Source: Flavobacterium segetis
GTDB lineage: Bacteria > Bacteroidota > Bacteroidia > Flavobacteriales > Flavobacteriaceae
Direction of reading: 5' to 3'
Assembly (NCBI RefSeq): GCF_900129575.1
Contig: NZ_FQWE01000008.1
Span: 92,868 to 156,867 of the forward strand
DNA length: 64,000 nucleotides
Made by a program: the position numbers and the translations under genes. Below are positions 55,427 to 63,962 of this stretch, piece by piece; position 1 is the first letter of the stretch; each line of letters starts with the position of its first letter. The notes beneath the pieces were generated by a model. It had not been told where the DNA came from and ran no database searches. It saw nothing but the letters and a program-made list of their open reading frames with translations.

Positions 55427-56412
55427 TTTTTAATTTCGGAATTAAAATTTTTGATCATTTTTATAAAAAGAATAATAGCGCCAATGGAATAGAATGGACT
55501 TAGCACTAATATAAATTCTAGCATATCACCAATATCAAAATAATCTACAATTTTGAAAAGACTGATGTTCAATCCAACAAAAGCATACAAAACAGAGAAA
55601 ATAAACAGTGATATAGACTTTAATTTATAGCTAAAGTGATAAAAGTAATTGGTTGTTATTCCTAAGATAGCCGAAAACAGTAAAAAATATGTGCTGTCAA
55701 TGATATTATTCAAACACGAGATACTAATCAGATGAAGAGCAAAAGTTAGAAATACTAATGCAAAGTGCGATTTAAGTTTTATTTTTGAACAATAATAATT
55801 CCATAAAATAAGTATAGCACCAAGCCCAATAGCAGCGTAACTTAAAAAATCTGTATTATAAAATTCATTTTGTAAAAGTGATTGTGGAGACACTGTTAAT
55901 CCTATATACGCGGCTAACCCGGTAATCGCTAATGACAGTACATTCTTATTATCAAAATAATATCCACAGAATAATCCAATAGAAGTAGGGATGATGGTAG
56001 CAAGACCGTAATTAGTTCCAAAAGTGTTGTATTGAAGTTGTAGATAGCCAATTAATATACAAGTTAACAAGTTAGCAGCAAGAACGATGTATTCCATGAT
56101 TGGGCTTTCAAAATGTGTTTGACTTTTTTGAAATAACGGCGCTTTTTTAAAACTGAAATAATAACATACAAACGTTATAATTGAAATTAATGAAATAACA
56201 ATAGAATGTCCAATAGTATCTATATTTTGATAAATTAATACTGCAATTCCCGAGGTAAACAACAGAACAGATAAGTATAAAAATATTTTTAATTCGGCAT
56301 TTAGAGAAAAGATATTTAAACTTCGGTAAGTTATAATTTGCTCGTGCTGTTCTTTACTTATAAACTGCTTATCAAAAAGAGTCTGAGTGGACTTTTGATG
56401 TATTTTTTCCAT
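55423..56412 (-). CDS. DUF2157 domain membrane protein
   Basis: 329 residues. The N-terminal soluble helix pair (KQFISKEQHEQIITYRSLN) and about 10 membrane segments starting at LKIFLYLSVLLFTSGIAVLIYQN match the DUF2157 layout. The family has no experimentally known role. It is first in a coupled pair with the related membrane protein downstream; both carry similar FISKxQ start regions, suggesting duplication. Confidence 0.85.
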   Translation of the reverse strand: MEKIHQKSTQTLFDKQFISKEQHEQIITYRSLNIFSLNAELKIFLYLSVLLFTSGIAVLIYQNIDTIGHSIVISLISIITFVCYYFSFKKAPLFQKSQTHFESPIMEYIVLAANLLTCILIGYLQLQYNTFGTNYGLATIIPTSIGLFCGYYFDNKNVLSLAITGLAAYIGLTVSPQSLLQNEFYNTDFLSYAAIGLGAILILWNYYCSKIKLKSHFALVFLTFALHLISISCLNNIIDSTYFLLFSAILGITTNYFYHFSYKLKSISLFIFSVLYAFVGLNISLFKIVDYFDIGDMLEFILVLSPFYSIGAIILFIKMIKNFNSEIKK

Positions 56413-56819
56413 TTAATTTATAATAGTTAACCAAATGTAAGTAAATTACATCCTAAAAAATCGATTTTAAAGTACTATAACTTTATATCCCTGCCTATAA
56501 TGATTAATAGGAAATTTCCATTATATGCTTCGTTTTTATTTAAATTAGGTATATTAATGCTTCATTAAATTGTATATAGCGCTAATTTTCTAAAATTTAA
56601 TATTCTATTCTGGATACGTTTTCCCGTAAATGATGCTATTTCGTTATAGAGTTTATAAAAATTAAAGTTAATGAAGTGCATTCAAATAAGTCTTTACTAC
56701 TTGTCCATATTTACAATTTAATCTTAATTATATAAAAAAATATTTTTATAATGTAATTTTTACTAAAAATCAATTGAGTAACTTGTGGAATATTAATTTT
56801 ATTTATAAGTCAGCGTGGT
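56413..56819. other. Divergent intergenic region between the DUF2157 pair and the egt operon
   Basis: About 400 very AT-rich bases. No ORF or RNA recognised and no perfect TAnnTTTG box was seen ahead of egtB. It should contain promoters for both directions. Confidence 0.5.
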
Positions 56820-57959
56820 ATGATAAATCGCTTTTTAAGAGTTAGAGAAAATTCAGAACAAATTTGCAAACCCTTATTCATTGAAGATTATTCGCTTCAA
56901 GCTAGCGAATTTGTATCGCCTCCAAAATGGCATCTAGCTCATTCTACTTGGTTCTGGGAAGAGTTTTTGCTCACCAAATACGATATAAATTATGTTCTCT
57001 ATAATGAGGACTTCTATTTTTTATTTAATAGTTATTATAATAATGTTGGAAAACGGGTTTTACGCCCATCCAGAGGTTTAATGTCAAGACCTTCTGTGGC
57101 TGAAGTTTATAGCTATAGAAAATTCGTTACGGAAGCGATGGTACGTTTTTTAAATACAAATCTAACGGAAGATATTTTAGCTATAATAGAAATAGGAATT
57201 AATCACGAGGAACAGCATCAAGAACTTTTAGTATATGACATAAAATATATTTTAGGCAACCAACCCACTTTTCCCGTTTATCAAGATAGTTTTAAAACTA
57301 AACTTGAAATTCAGGCGCCCAATTTTATACCAATTAAATCAGGCTTATATAAAATAGGGCATCAAGGAAATAGTTTTTGTTTTGATAATGAATTAGGTAT
57401 TCACAAAGTATATGTAGGTGATTTTGAAATAAGTGCAAATCTTGTTTCTAATCGTCAATTTATAGATTTTATCGTTGCTGATGGTTATAAAAATTTCAAT
57501 TTTTGGCATGATGACGGATGGAGTTGGATTAATAACAATAAGATTGAATCGCCTTTGTATTGGCACAAAATAGACAATGAATGGTGGAATTACACTTTGA
57601 GTGGTTTAGTTAAATTGGATTTAGATTTACCAGTTATGCATCTCAGTTTTTATGAAGCTTTTGCATACAGCGAATGGAAAGGCTGTCGTTTACCAACGGA
57701 ATTTGAATGGGAAATAGCTAGCGATAAATTTCAGTGGGGACAATTATGGGAATGGACAAATAGTGCTTATCTAGCTTATCCTGGATTCAGCAAGGTTGCT
57801 GGCGCGTTAGGCGAATACAATGGTAAGTTTATGGTAAATCAAATGATTCTTCGCGGTGGTTCAGTGGCAACTCCAGAAGGGCATAGTAGGAAAACATATC
57901 GCAATTTTTTCACGCCAAATATGCGTTGGCAATTTAGCGGCTTAAGATTGGCAAAGTAA
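56820..57959 (+). CDS. egtB: EgtB-type sulfoxide synthase (ergothioneine biosynthesis)
   Basis: 379 residues. The N-terminal DinB-like domain has WHLAHSTWFWEE (37-48) and NHEEQHQELL (128-137), giving three expected iron ligands His41, His129 and His133. The C-terminal FGE-sulfatase domain runs from about 170 (FIPIKSGLYKIG) to the end (WQFSGLRLAK), including LPTEFEWEIA and LRGGSVATPEGH. EgtB joins a sulfur donor to the imidazole C2 of hercynine using iron and O2. Whether it uses Cys or gamma-Glu-Cys is unclear; no EgtA or EgtC accompanies it. It is the first gene of a five-gene operon with EgtD. Confidence 0.9.
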   Translation: MINRFLRVRENSEQICKPLFIEDYSLQASEFVSPPKWHLAHSTWFWEEFLLTKYDINYVLYNEDFYFLFNSYYNNVGKRVLRPSRGLMSRPSVAEVYSYRKFVTEAMVRFLNTNLTEDILAIIEIGINHEEQHQELLVYDIKYILGNQPTFPVYQDSFKTKLEIQAPNFIPIKSGLYKIGHQGNSFCFDNELGIHKVYVGDFEISANLVSNRQFIDFIVADGYKNFNFWHDDGWSWINNNKIESPLYWHKIDNEWWNYTLSGLVKLDLDLPVMHLSFYEAFAYSEWKGCRLPTEFEWEIASDKFQWGQLWEWTNSAYLAYPGFSKVAGALGEYNGKFMVNQMILRGGSVATPEGHSRKTYRNFFTPNMRWQFSGLRLAK

Positions 57960-57974
57960 TTATAAATCAATAAT

Positions 57975-58256
57975 ATGAAAGCAATATTTAATAAAGTAGT
58001 TATCGCCGAAAGTCAAAATACCGTGGTAGTTGAAGGAAATCATTATTTTCCTTTTGCAAATATCAATTGGGATTATTTTACCGAAACAAGTTATCATACC
58101 ACTTGCCCATGGAAGGGAAAGGCATCTTACTATACCGTAAAAGTTAATGATGAAGTTGGTGAAAACGCTGCATGGTTCTATAAAGAACCTAAAGACGCAG
58201 CTACGAAAATAAAAGATCATGTAGCTTTTTGGAAAAAAGTCACAATCGAAGAATAA
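57975..58256 (+). CDS. DUF427 domain protein
   Basis: 93 residues, single-domain DUF427: KAIFNKVVIAESQNTVVVEG, then NHYFPFANINWDYF, CPWKGKASYY and AAWFYKEPKDAATKIKDHVAFW, which is the family's core. DUF427 is a small beta-rich domain with no settled function. Here it is 15 bases after egtB and 22 bases before the flavoprotein, so a part in the thiol-histidine pathway is plausible (inference). Confidence 0.9.
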   Translation: MKAIFNKVVIAESQNTVVVEGNHYFPFANINWDYFTETSYHTTCPWKGKASYYTVKVNDEVGENAAWFYKEPKDAATKIKDHVAFWKKVTIEE

Positions 58257-58278
58257 ATTTTTCAATGACAATTTACTT

Positions 58279-59646
58279 ATGAAAAAATTTGATTATCTAA
58301 TTATTGGTAGTGGGCAAGCAGGTGTGCCTTTAGCTTTTAGTCTTTCAAAAAAAGGAACAGTTGCCTTAATAGAAAAAAGTTTTATTGGTGGAACTTGTGT
58401 CAATACTGGTTGTGTCCCTACAAAAGCGTATGTTGCAAGTGCGCGCCGTATGTGGGATAGCTTTCACGGGGAAGAAATGGGAATTGAGATTCCGGCTGGA
58501 ACAAAAGCCAATCTTAAAAAAATAAAAGCAAGAAAAGAAATTTTAGTAAATTATTCTCGTGACGGTATTGAAAAAAGTATATCTAAAAATGATAACATTA
58601 CTCTTTTTAAGGGTGAAGCTCACTTTATATCAGATTATGAAATTAGTGTTAATGATGTCAAAATTACCGCTAAACAAATTTTTATAAATGTTGGAGCAAG
58701 AGCGTTAATTCCAGCCGAATTTTCGAAGGTAGATTATTTGACAAATGTCGAAATTTTACAGCTAAATAAATTACCGGAACACTTAATAATCATTGGCGGA
58801 AGCTATATTGGGTTAGAATTTGGCCAAATGTTTAAGCGTTTCGGCAGCGAAGTAACTATAATTGAAAGCACCAATCGACTCATTAATAAAGAAGATAAAA
58901 ATGTAAGTAATGCAATTGCTCAAATTTTACAGGATGAAGATATAGCGATAGAGTTTAACGCTACGGAAATAAACGTTTCTCAAGAAGGCAATATAATTTC
59001 CGTAAAGATAAATGGATTGGATAAAGAAATTAGCGGAAGTCATATACTTTTGGCCGTAGGTCGGTTGCCAAATACAGATACATTACAAATAGGAAACACT
59101 TCAATCATTTGCGATGAAAAAGGATATATGAAAGTTGATGATTATTGTAAAACTAATGTTGAAGGTATTTTTGCAATAGGAGACTGCAACGGAAAAGGGG
59201 CGTTTACTCATACTTCATATAACGATTTCCAAATTGTAGAAGACTATATTTTAGGAGATAAAAAAAGGAAAATTAGCGATAGAATTATTACTTATGGATT
59301 GTTTATTGATCCACCATTAGGAAGAATTGGATTAACAAAAGCCGAAGCTAAGGAGAAAGGTTTTTCGATATTAGTTGCGCATAAGGAGATGGATAAAGTC
59401 GGCCGAGCTAAAGAAAAAGGAGAAATTAAAGGATTTATGGAAGCGATTATCGATGCCGAAACAAAGCAGTTTTTAGGAGCTTGTATTTTAGGTGTTGGTG
59501 GTGATGAAATTATTAGCGGAATTACAAATTTAATGTATGCTAAACAATCCTACACTGTACTTAGAGACGCCATTCATTTACATCCTACAGTTAGTGAACT
59601 TATTCCTACTATGTTAGAAAATTTAAAATCAATTGATGAAGAATAA
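58279..59646 (+). CDS. Flavin-dependent pyridine nucleotide-disulfide oxidoreductase (mercuric-reductase/GR-like)
   Basis: 455 residues. FAD-binding IIGSGQAGVPLA (8-19), redox-active disulfide GGTCVNTGCVPTK (Cys40 and Cys45), NAD(P)-binding IIGGSYIGLEFG, FAD motif FAIGDCNGKGAFTHTSYND and the C-terminal HLHPTVSE, whose His/Glu pair acts as general acid-base. There is no N-terminal HMA domain and no C-terminal Cys pair, so it is not a standard MerA. Operon position suggests it reduces a disulfide such as oxidised ergothioneine or a bacillithiol-mixed disulfide (inference). Its 3' end overlaps the transporter gene by 11 bases. Confidence 0.9.
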   Translation: MKKFDYLIIGSGQAGVPLAFSLSKKGTVALIEKSFIGGTCVNTGCVPTKAYVASARRMWDSFHGEEMGIEIPAGTKANLKKIKARKEILVNYSRDGIEKSISKNDNITLFKGEAHFISDYEISVNDVKITAKQIFINVGARALIPAEFSKVDYLTNVEILQLNKLPEHLIIIGGSYIGLEFGQMFKRFGSEVTIIESTNRLINKEDKNVSNAIAQILQDEDIAIEFNATEINVSQEGNIISVKINGLDKEISGSHILLAVGRLPNTDTLQIGNTSIICDEKGYMKVDDYCKTNVEGIFAIGDCNGKGAFTHTSYNDFQIVEDYILGDKKRKISDRIITYGLFIDPPLGRIGLTKAEAKEKGFSILVAHKEMDKVGRAKEKGEIKGFMEAIIDAETKQFLGACILGVGGDEIISGITNLMYAKQSYTVLRDAIHLHPTVSELIPTMLENLKSIDEE

Positions 59647-61144
59647 AATTTTGATTAAAAAATTATATGGTCATTTAATTCCAAGTAGTTTGCTGTTTTA
59701 CGGAGCGCTGTTTGGTTTATTCTTTTTTCTAACTGGATTGTTTGCTCCAACTTTTTTAACAGATGCATTAAATAAAGTGAATAAAATATTGTTATCTATT
59801 TTTAGCACTTATTATTTGTGGGTTGGATTAATAAGCGTTTTAGCCGCGATTATTATTTTGTTTTTGCCCATGCGCAAGCAACGACTAGGTAATGAAAAAC
59901 CGGCATTTTCTTATTTTAGTTGGGTTGCCCTTTTATATAGTACGGGCATGGGTTCAGGATTGTTGTTGCGTGCAGTTCAAGAACCAATTTATTATTTAAA
60001 TAATCCTCCTGTTGCAACATTAAACAATAAAGTCACTGCTTTACAGTACACGTTTTTTCATTGGGGGTTTACTCCTTGGGCAATGTATAGTTTGTTTGGT
60101 TTGATTGTGGCTTACAATCTTTACGTAAAAAAAATTCCTAATTTATTAGATGCAATCGTTCCTTATGCTAAAAGCAAAATTGTAAAATATGTTGCCACAC
60201 TATTTATTGTTTTAATCACAATAACTGGTGTCATAGCATCATTAGGATTAGGTACCGCACAGGTTGTAAATGGTATATACTATACTTTTAAAATAGATTA
60301 TGGAATAAAATTTTTACTAATAATGGTTGTTATTATTGGCGTTGTTTCTACCTACTCAGCATTGACAGGAGTAAATAAGGTAATCAAATTTTTAGCTAAT
60401 TTTGACTTTACCTTTTCATTTATACTAATGTTGTTTATTGGTTTTTTTCTCAATTTTAGTAATTTTTTTCATCAAACTGCCACAGCTTTTTATAATTATA
60501 TAATTCACTTTGTAGAAATGAGTTTATCACTTGGAAGTTATAAAACTGCTCCAAGCTTCACTCAAGATTGGACTGTTTTTTACTGGGTATTTTGGTTAGC
60601 TTGGGTTCCATTTACGGGAATATTTATTGCCAGAATATCAAAAGGTAGAACGATAAAAGAATTTATAATTACAACAATTTTTATTCCAACAATAGCAACT
60701 ATTATTTGGTTTTCTATATTTGCAAATTCTGCTTTTGAGCTAATTAATTTAGGTGATAAAACTCAGTTTGATAATGTTTTCACTTCATTGTTTGTATTTC
60801 TAGAGCACTTTCCGTTACATACAATAACATTTTTTGTTGCGGGACTTCTGGTACTTATCTCTATTATAAATTCTGTGGATTCGGCCATCTTTGTTCTGGG
60901 AATGTTTAGCGATAATGGAAATGAAAATCCTTGCAAAAAACACAAAGTAGGTTGGGGATTTATAATTACGGCAACAGCTCTTGGACTTACCGCACTGGGA
61001 ACTAGCGAACTTCTTAATGGTATTAGTAATTTATTAATTATAATGGCTTTACCTTTTAGTTTTTTATATGGCAGCATAATTTTTACATTTTTAAAAAATC
61101 TAATTGCAAATAAAGGATCTATAATTACTATTGAAGAAAACTGA
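59636..61144 (+). CDS. BCCT-family betaine/choline/carnitine transporter
   Basis: 502 residues from the ATG at 59636, which overlaps the flavoprotein stop. Twelve hydrophobic helices; BCCT hallmarks GMGSGLLLRAVQEP (cf. GxGxGxxxxxxxEP), FFHWGFTPWAMYSLFGL and WVFWLAWVPFTGIFIARISKGRTIKEF. Family members import quaternary amines with Na+ or H+. Hercynine and ergothioneine are histidine betaines, so uptake of one of these is an attractive guess. The usual Trp-rich betaine box is only partly conserved, allowing a changed substrate. Confidence 0.9.
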   Translation: MKNKILIKKLYGHLIPSSLLFYGALFGLFFFLTGLFAPTFLTDALNKVNKILLSIFSTYYLWVGLISVLAAIIILFLPMRKQRLGNEKPAFSYFSWVALLYSTGMGSGLLLRAVQEPIYYLNNPPVATLNNKVTALQYTFFHWGFTPWAMYSLFGLIVAYNLYVKKIPNLLDAIVPYAKSKIVKYVATLFIVLITITGVIASLGLGTAQVVNGIYYTFKIDYGIKFLLIMVVIIGVVSTYSALTGVNKVIKFLANFDFTFSFILMLFIGFFLNFSNFFHQTATAFYNYIIHFVEMSLSLGSYKTAPSFTQDWTVFYWVFWLAWVPFTGIFIARISKGRTIKEFIITTIFIPTIATIIWFSIFANSAFELINLGDKTQFDNVFTSLFVFLEHFPLHTITFFVAGLLVLISIINSVDSAIFVLGMFSDNGNENPCKKHKVGWGFIITATALGLTALGTSELLNGISNLLIIMALPFSFLYGSIIFTFLKNLIANKGSIITIEEN

Positions 61145-61191
61145 CCAATTAATAGAAAGCTATATTTAGTAACATTTTATTCTAAATCAAA

Positions 61192-62184
61192 ATGATCGAA
61201 ACAAAAAACATAGAAAACATAGAAAATGATAATACAAATATTGATTATTTTAAAATAGAAATTGATGAAGGTTTAAGTGCTATTGAAAAGTCATTACCTT
61301 CAAAATATTTTTATGATAAAAAAGGTGACGCCCTTTTTGTAAAAATCATGCACTTGCCTGAGTATTATGTCACACGAGCAGAACACGAAATCTTCAAAAC
61401 TAAAAGTCAAACTATCATCGATGCATTGCAGTTGAATACTGATATCTATTTTGAGCTCATAGAATTGGGTGCGGGAGACGGTTTAAAAACTAAAGAGTTG
61501 CTACGAGAATTAAATCGGTTAAAGTATAATTTTGATTATATACCTATTGATATTTCTCAAAATGCACTAGACAATTTAGAAAAAGATTTGAATAAAGAAA
61601 TGCCAAGTTTACCTATTAAAACAAAACAAGGTGAGTATTTTGAGATCTTGGAATCACTAAACAATAATCATAAACCGAAGGTAATTTTGTTTTTAGGTTC
61701 AAACATTGGAAACATGTCTGATGACGTTGCTGCTAATTTTATGTCGAAAATAAGTGATAATTTACAAAAGAAAGATAAATTACTGTTAGGTGTTGATTTA
61801 ATTAAACCGGCCTCCATTGTACTTCCAGCTTACAATGATAGCCAAGGAATTACTGCTGCCTTTAATCTAAATTTACTGGAGAGAATAAACATTGAATTAG
61901 GAGCTAATTTTGATTTACAATACTTTGAACACCGACCTGAATATAAAGAGAGCGACGGAATTGCAAAAAGTTTTTTAGTTAGCACCAAAGCGCAAAAAGT
62001 ATACATCACTTTAATCAATAAAAGCTTTGATTTTTATGAAGGAGAAAAGATTTTAATGGAAATATCTAGAAAGTATAACGATACAATTTTAAATATGATT
62101 TTAAGCAAAACCAATTTTGTTGTTAAAAACAGAGTTACCGATAGCAAAGCTTACTTTGCTAATTATGTTTTAGAACGTACATAA
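61192..62184 (+). CDS. egtD: Histidine N-alpha-methyltransferase EgtD
   Basis: 330 residues, as expected (~320). ELIELGAGDGLKTKELL is SAM motif I, YIPIDISQNALDNL motif II, and KVILFLGSNIGNMS the EgtD-typical segment; the upstream LPEYYVTRAEHEIF and the C-terminal MEISRKYND fit the family. It methylates L-histidine three times to hercynine, the first committed step of ergothioneine synthesis. It is last in the operon, 47 bases after the transporter. Confidence 0.93.
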   Translation: MIETKNIENIENDNTNIDYFKIEIDEGLSAIEKSLPSKYFYDKKGDALFVKIMHLPEYYVTRAEHEIFKTKSQTIIDALQLNTDIYFELIELGAGDGLKTKELLRELNRLKYNFDYIPIDISQNALDNLEKDLNKEMPSLPIKTKQGEYFEILESLNNNHKPKVILFLGSNIGNMSDDVAANFMSKISDNLQKKDKLLLGVDLIKPASIVLPAYNDSQGITAAFNLNLLERINIELGANFDLQYFEHRPEYKESDGIAKSFLVSTKAQKVYITLINKSFDFYEGEKILMEISRKYNDTILNMILSKTNFVVKNRVTDSKAYFANYVLERT

Positions 62185-62419
62185 GTTTAATAATTATATT
62201 TACACAACCAACAACTCATGAAGCAGACACTTTTTTTAGTTTCAATTGCGTCTATTAATGATTTATTTGATGTTTATTGTTTTTAACAAACTAGAAAGTG
62301 ATGGAAATAAATTGTGATCATGTTCCAGTAAATGTCGCGGAAATTATAATTTTAGAATAGAATAATACATCAAAATAAATTTTTATTTTTTAGATATTTT
62401 CGTGCTTTTGCTGTTGTTT

Positions 62420-63700
62420 TTAGTAGGTGGCTTTCATTTTTTCTTTAATCTCAGCTAAGCAAAGATTATTGATACTACCTTCGTGTGTGTGTTTAGTCTC
62501 TTTCGGAGATTTAAAGGTACCGTTTTCCAATTGTTCTGCAACGGCTTTATAAGCATCTCTGAAAGGAATTCCAGCAACTACCATTTCGTTTAAAGAATCT
62601 ACTGTAAATAAATAATCATATTTTTTATCCTCTAAAATATGCTCTTTTACTTTAATATCTTTTATTGAAAATATAGCAATATCTAAACATGCTTTTAAGT
62701 TTTGAATGGCTGGAAATAGACCTTCCTTTAGTAGTTGTAAATCTCTATGATAACCACTTGGAAGATTGTTAGTAATCAAAGTGATTTCGTATGGTAAGGC
62801 TTGAATTTTGTTGCATTTTCCTCTAATAAGTTCAAAAACATCCGGGTTTTTCTTGTGAGGCATGATGCTTGATCCCGTTGTAAGATGTGATGGTAAAGTT
62901 ATGAAATCAAAATTTTGACTCATATATAAACATACGTCCATGGAGAATTTTGATAGGGTAGCAGCTACACTACTCATGGCAAAAGCAACTATCTTTTCTG
63001 ATTTTCCGCGACTCATTTGCGCGGCAACGGAATTGAATTTTAGGGTTTCGAATCCAAGCTCTTTTGTAGTGAATGTTCTATCGATCGGGAAGGAGCTTCC
63101 ATAACCTGCAGCAGAACCTAGCGGATTTTGATCTACAATTTTCAAAGCAGCATTCAACATCGTGATATCATCAATTAACGTTTCGGCATAAGCGGAAAAC
63201 CACATTCCGAAAGAGGAAGGCATTGCAATTTGTAAATGCGTATAACCTGGCAATAAAACGTTTTGGTTTTTCTCTGCTGATTCCATTAGTAAATCAAAAA
63301 GACTTTTAACTTGTGATTTAAAGTCTTTTACGACATCTTTGAGATATAAATTTACGTCCACTAAAACTTGATCATTTCTAGAGCGCGCGGTATGGATTTT
63401 TTTTCCTGCATTGCCTAGCTTCGCAGTTAGTAAATATTCGATTTTGGAATGTACGTCTTCAAAACTGTCTTCAATCTCGAAATTTCCATTTTCAGCATCT
63501 TTTATAATTTCTTCCAAAGCCAAAACCAAAGAAATGGTTTCGGAGTCTGTTAAAAGCCCAATTTGGCCAAGCATTTTAGCATGAGCAATAGATCCTAATG
63601 CATCATATTTAGCCAGAACTAAATCCAGTTCTCTATCGTTTCCAACGGTGAATTGTTCAATTTTTTTATCTGTTGCTATTCCTTTTTCCCAAAGTTTCAT
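62420..63700 (-). CDS. argH: Argininosuccinate lyase
   Basis: 426 residues, slightly shorter than E. coli ArgH (457). The superfamily signature SSIMPHKKNPD lies near residue 275; HTARSRNDQ near 100 and TGSS with the catalytic Ser loop are intact. It splits argininosuccinate to arginine and fumarate. It starts at the ATG 63700 and ends convergent to egtD; no clear terminator separates the two. No other arginine genes are in the window; the rest of the pathway may lie to the right. Confidence 0.96.
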   Translation of the reverse strand: MKLWEKGIATDKKIEQFTVGNDRELDLVLAKYDALGSIAHAKMLGQIGLLTDSETISLVLALEEIIKDAENGNFEIEDSFEDVHSKIEYLLTAKLGNAGKKIHTARSRNDQVLVDVNLYLKDVVKDFKSQVKSLFDLLMESAEKNQNVLLPGYTHLQIAMPSSFGMWFSAYAETLIDDITMLNAALKIVDQNPLGSAAGYGSSFPIDRTFTTKELGFETLKFNSVAAQMSRGKSEKIVAFAMSSVAATLSKFSMDVCLYMSQNFDFITLPSHLTTGSSIMPHKKNPDVFELIRGKCNKIQALPYEITLITNNLPSGYHRDLQLLKEGLFPAIQNLKACLDIAIFSIKDIKVKEHILEDKKYDYLFTVDSLNEMVVAGIPFRDAYKAVAEQLENGTFKSPKETKHTHEGSINNLCLAEIKEKMKATY

Positions 63701-63850
63701 AATTATTTTTTTTATTCGTAAAGATGCTCACTAGGCTTCTTTGAGATTTGTAAAGTTTATATTATATTTTATCGCTTAGAATTTATCTGTCTGACTTCAA
63801 ATTATGCGAAATTTTATTACGGATTGTTTTTTCTTAATCTAGTCTTTTTT

Positions 63851-63930
63851 TAGCCCTGATAAAAGCGGTATCCTTTCACTGGCTTCTCTTGCCAGGGAAA
63901 GATAAAGCGGATAGGTACTATCTTAAAATC
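63851..63930 (+). ncRNA. Structured intergenic repeat, copy D (possibly Flavo-1-like)
   Basis: Plus strand: AGCCCTGATAAAAGCGG, TATCCTTTCACTGGC, loop, GCCAGGGAAAGATA, AAGCGGATAGGTACTATC. The stem CTTTCACTGGC / GCCAGGGAAAG has one mismatch. It carries the same blocks as copies A-C. It lies 150 bases upstream of the argH start, oriented away from it. Confidence 0.55.
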
Positions 63931-63954
63931 CTAATAATTTTCTTTTAATTTTTA

Positions 63955-63962
63955 TATATTTG
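63955..63962 (+). promoter_or_regulatory. Possible -7 promoter box for a gene to the right of the window
   Basis: TATATTTG on the plus strand; no clear TTG at -33. An ATG occurs at 63995 close to the edge, which could start a gene not otherwise visible. Confidence 0.35.

Noticed and set aside
56820..62184. Selenoneine or ovothiol biosynthesis as an alternative reading of the egt operon
   Set aside because: Selenoneine needs SenB and SelD-like SenC, which are absent. Ovothiol uses OvoA, an EgtB-methyltransferase fusion; here EgtB lacks the methyltransferase domain and a separate EgtD is present.
62217..62285. A 22-codon ORF with a signal-peptide-like start after egtD
   Set aside because: It stops quickly and has no continuation in other frames; not enough to support a gene.
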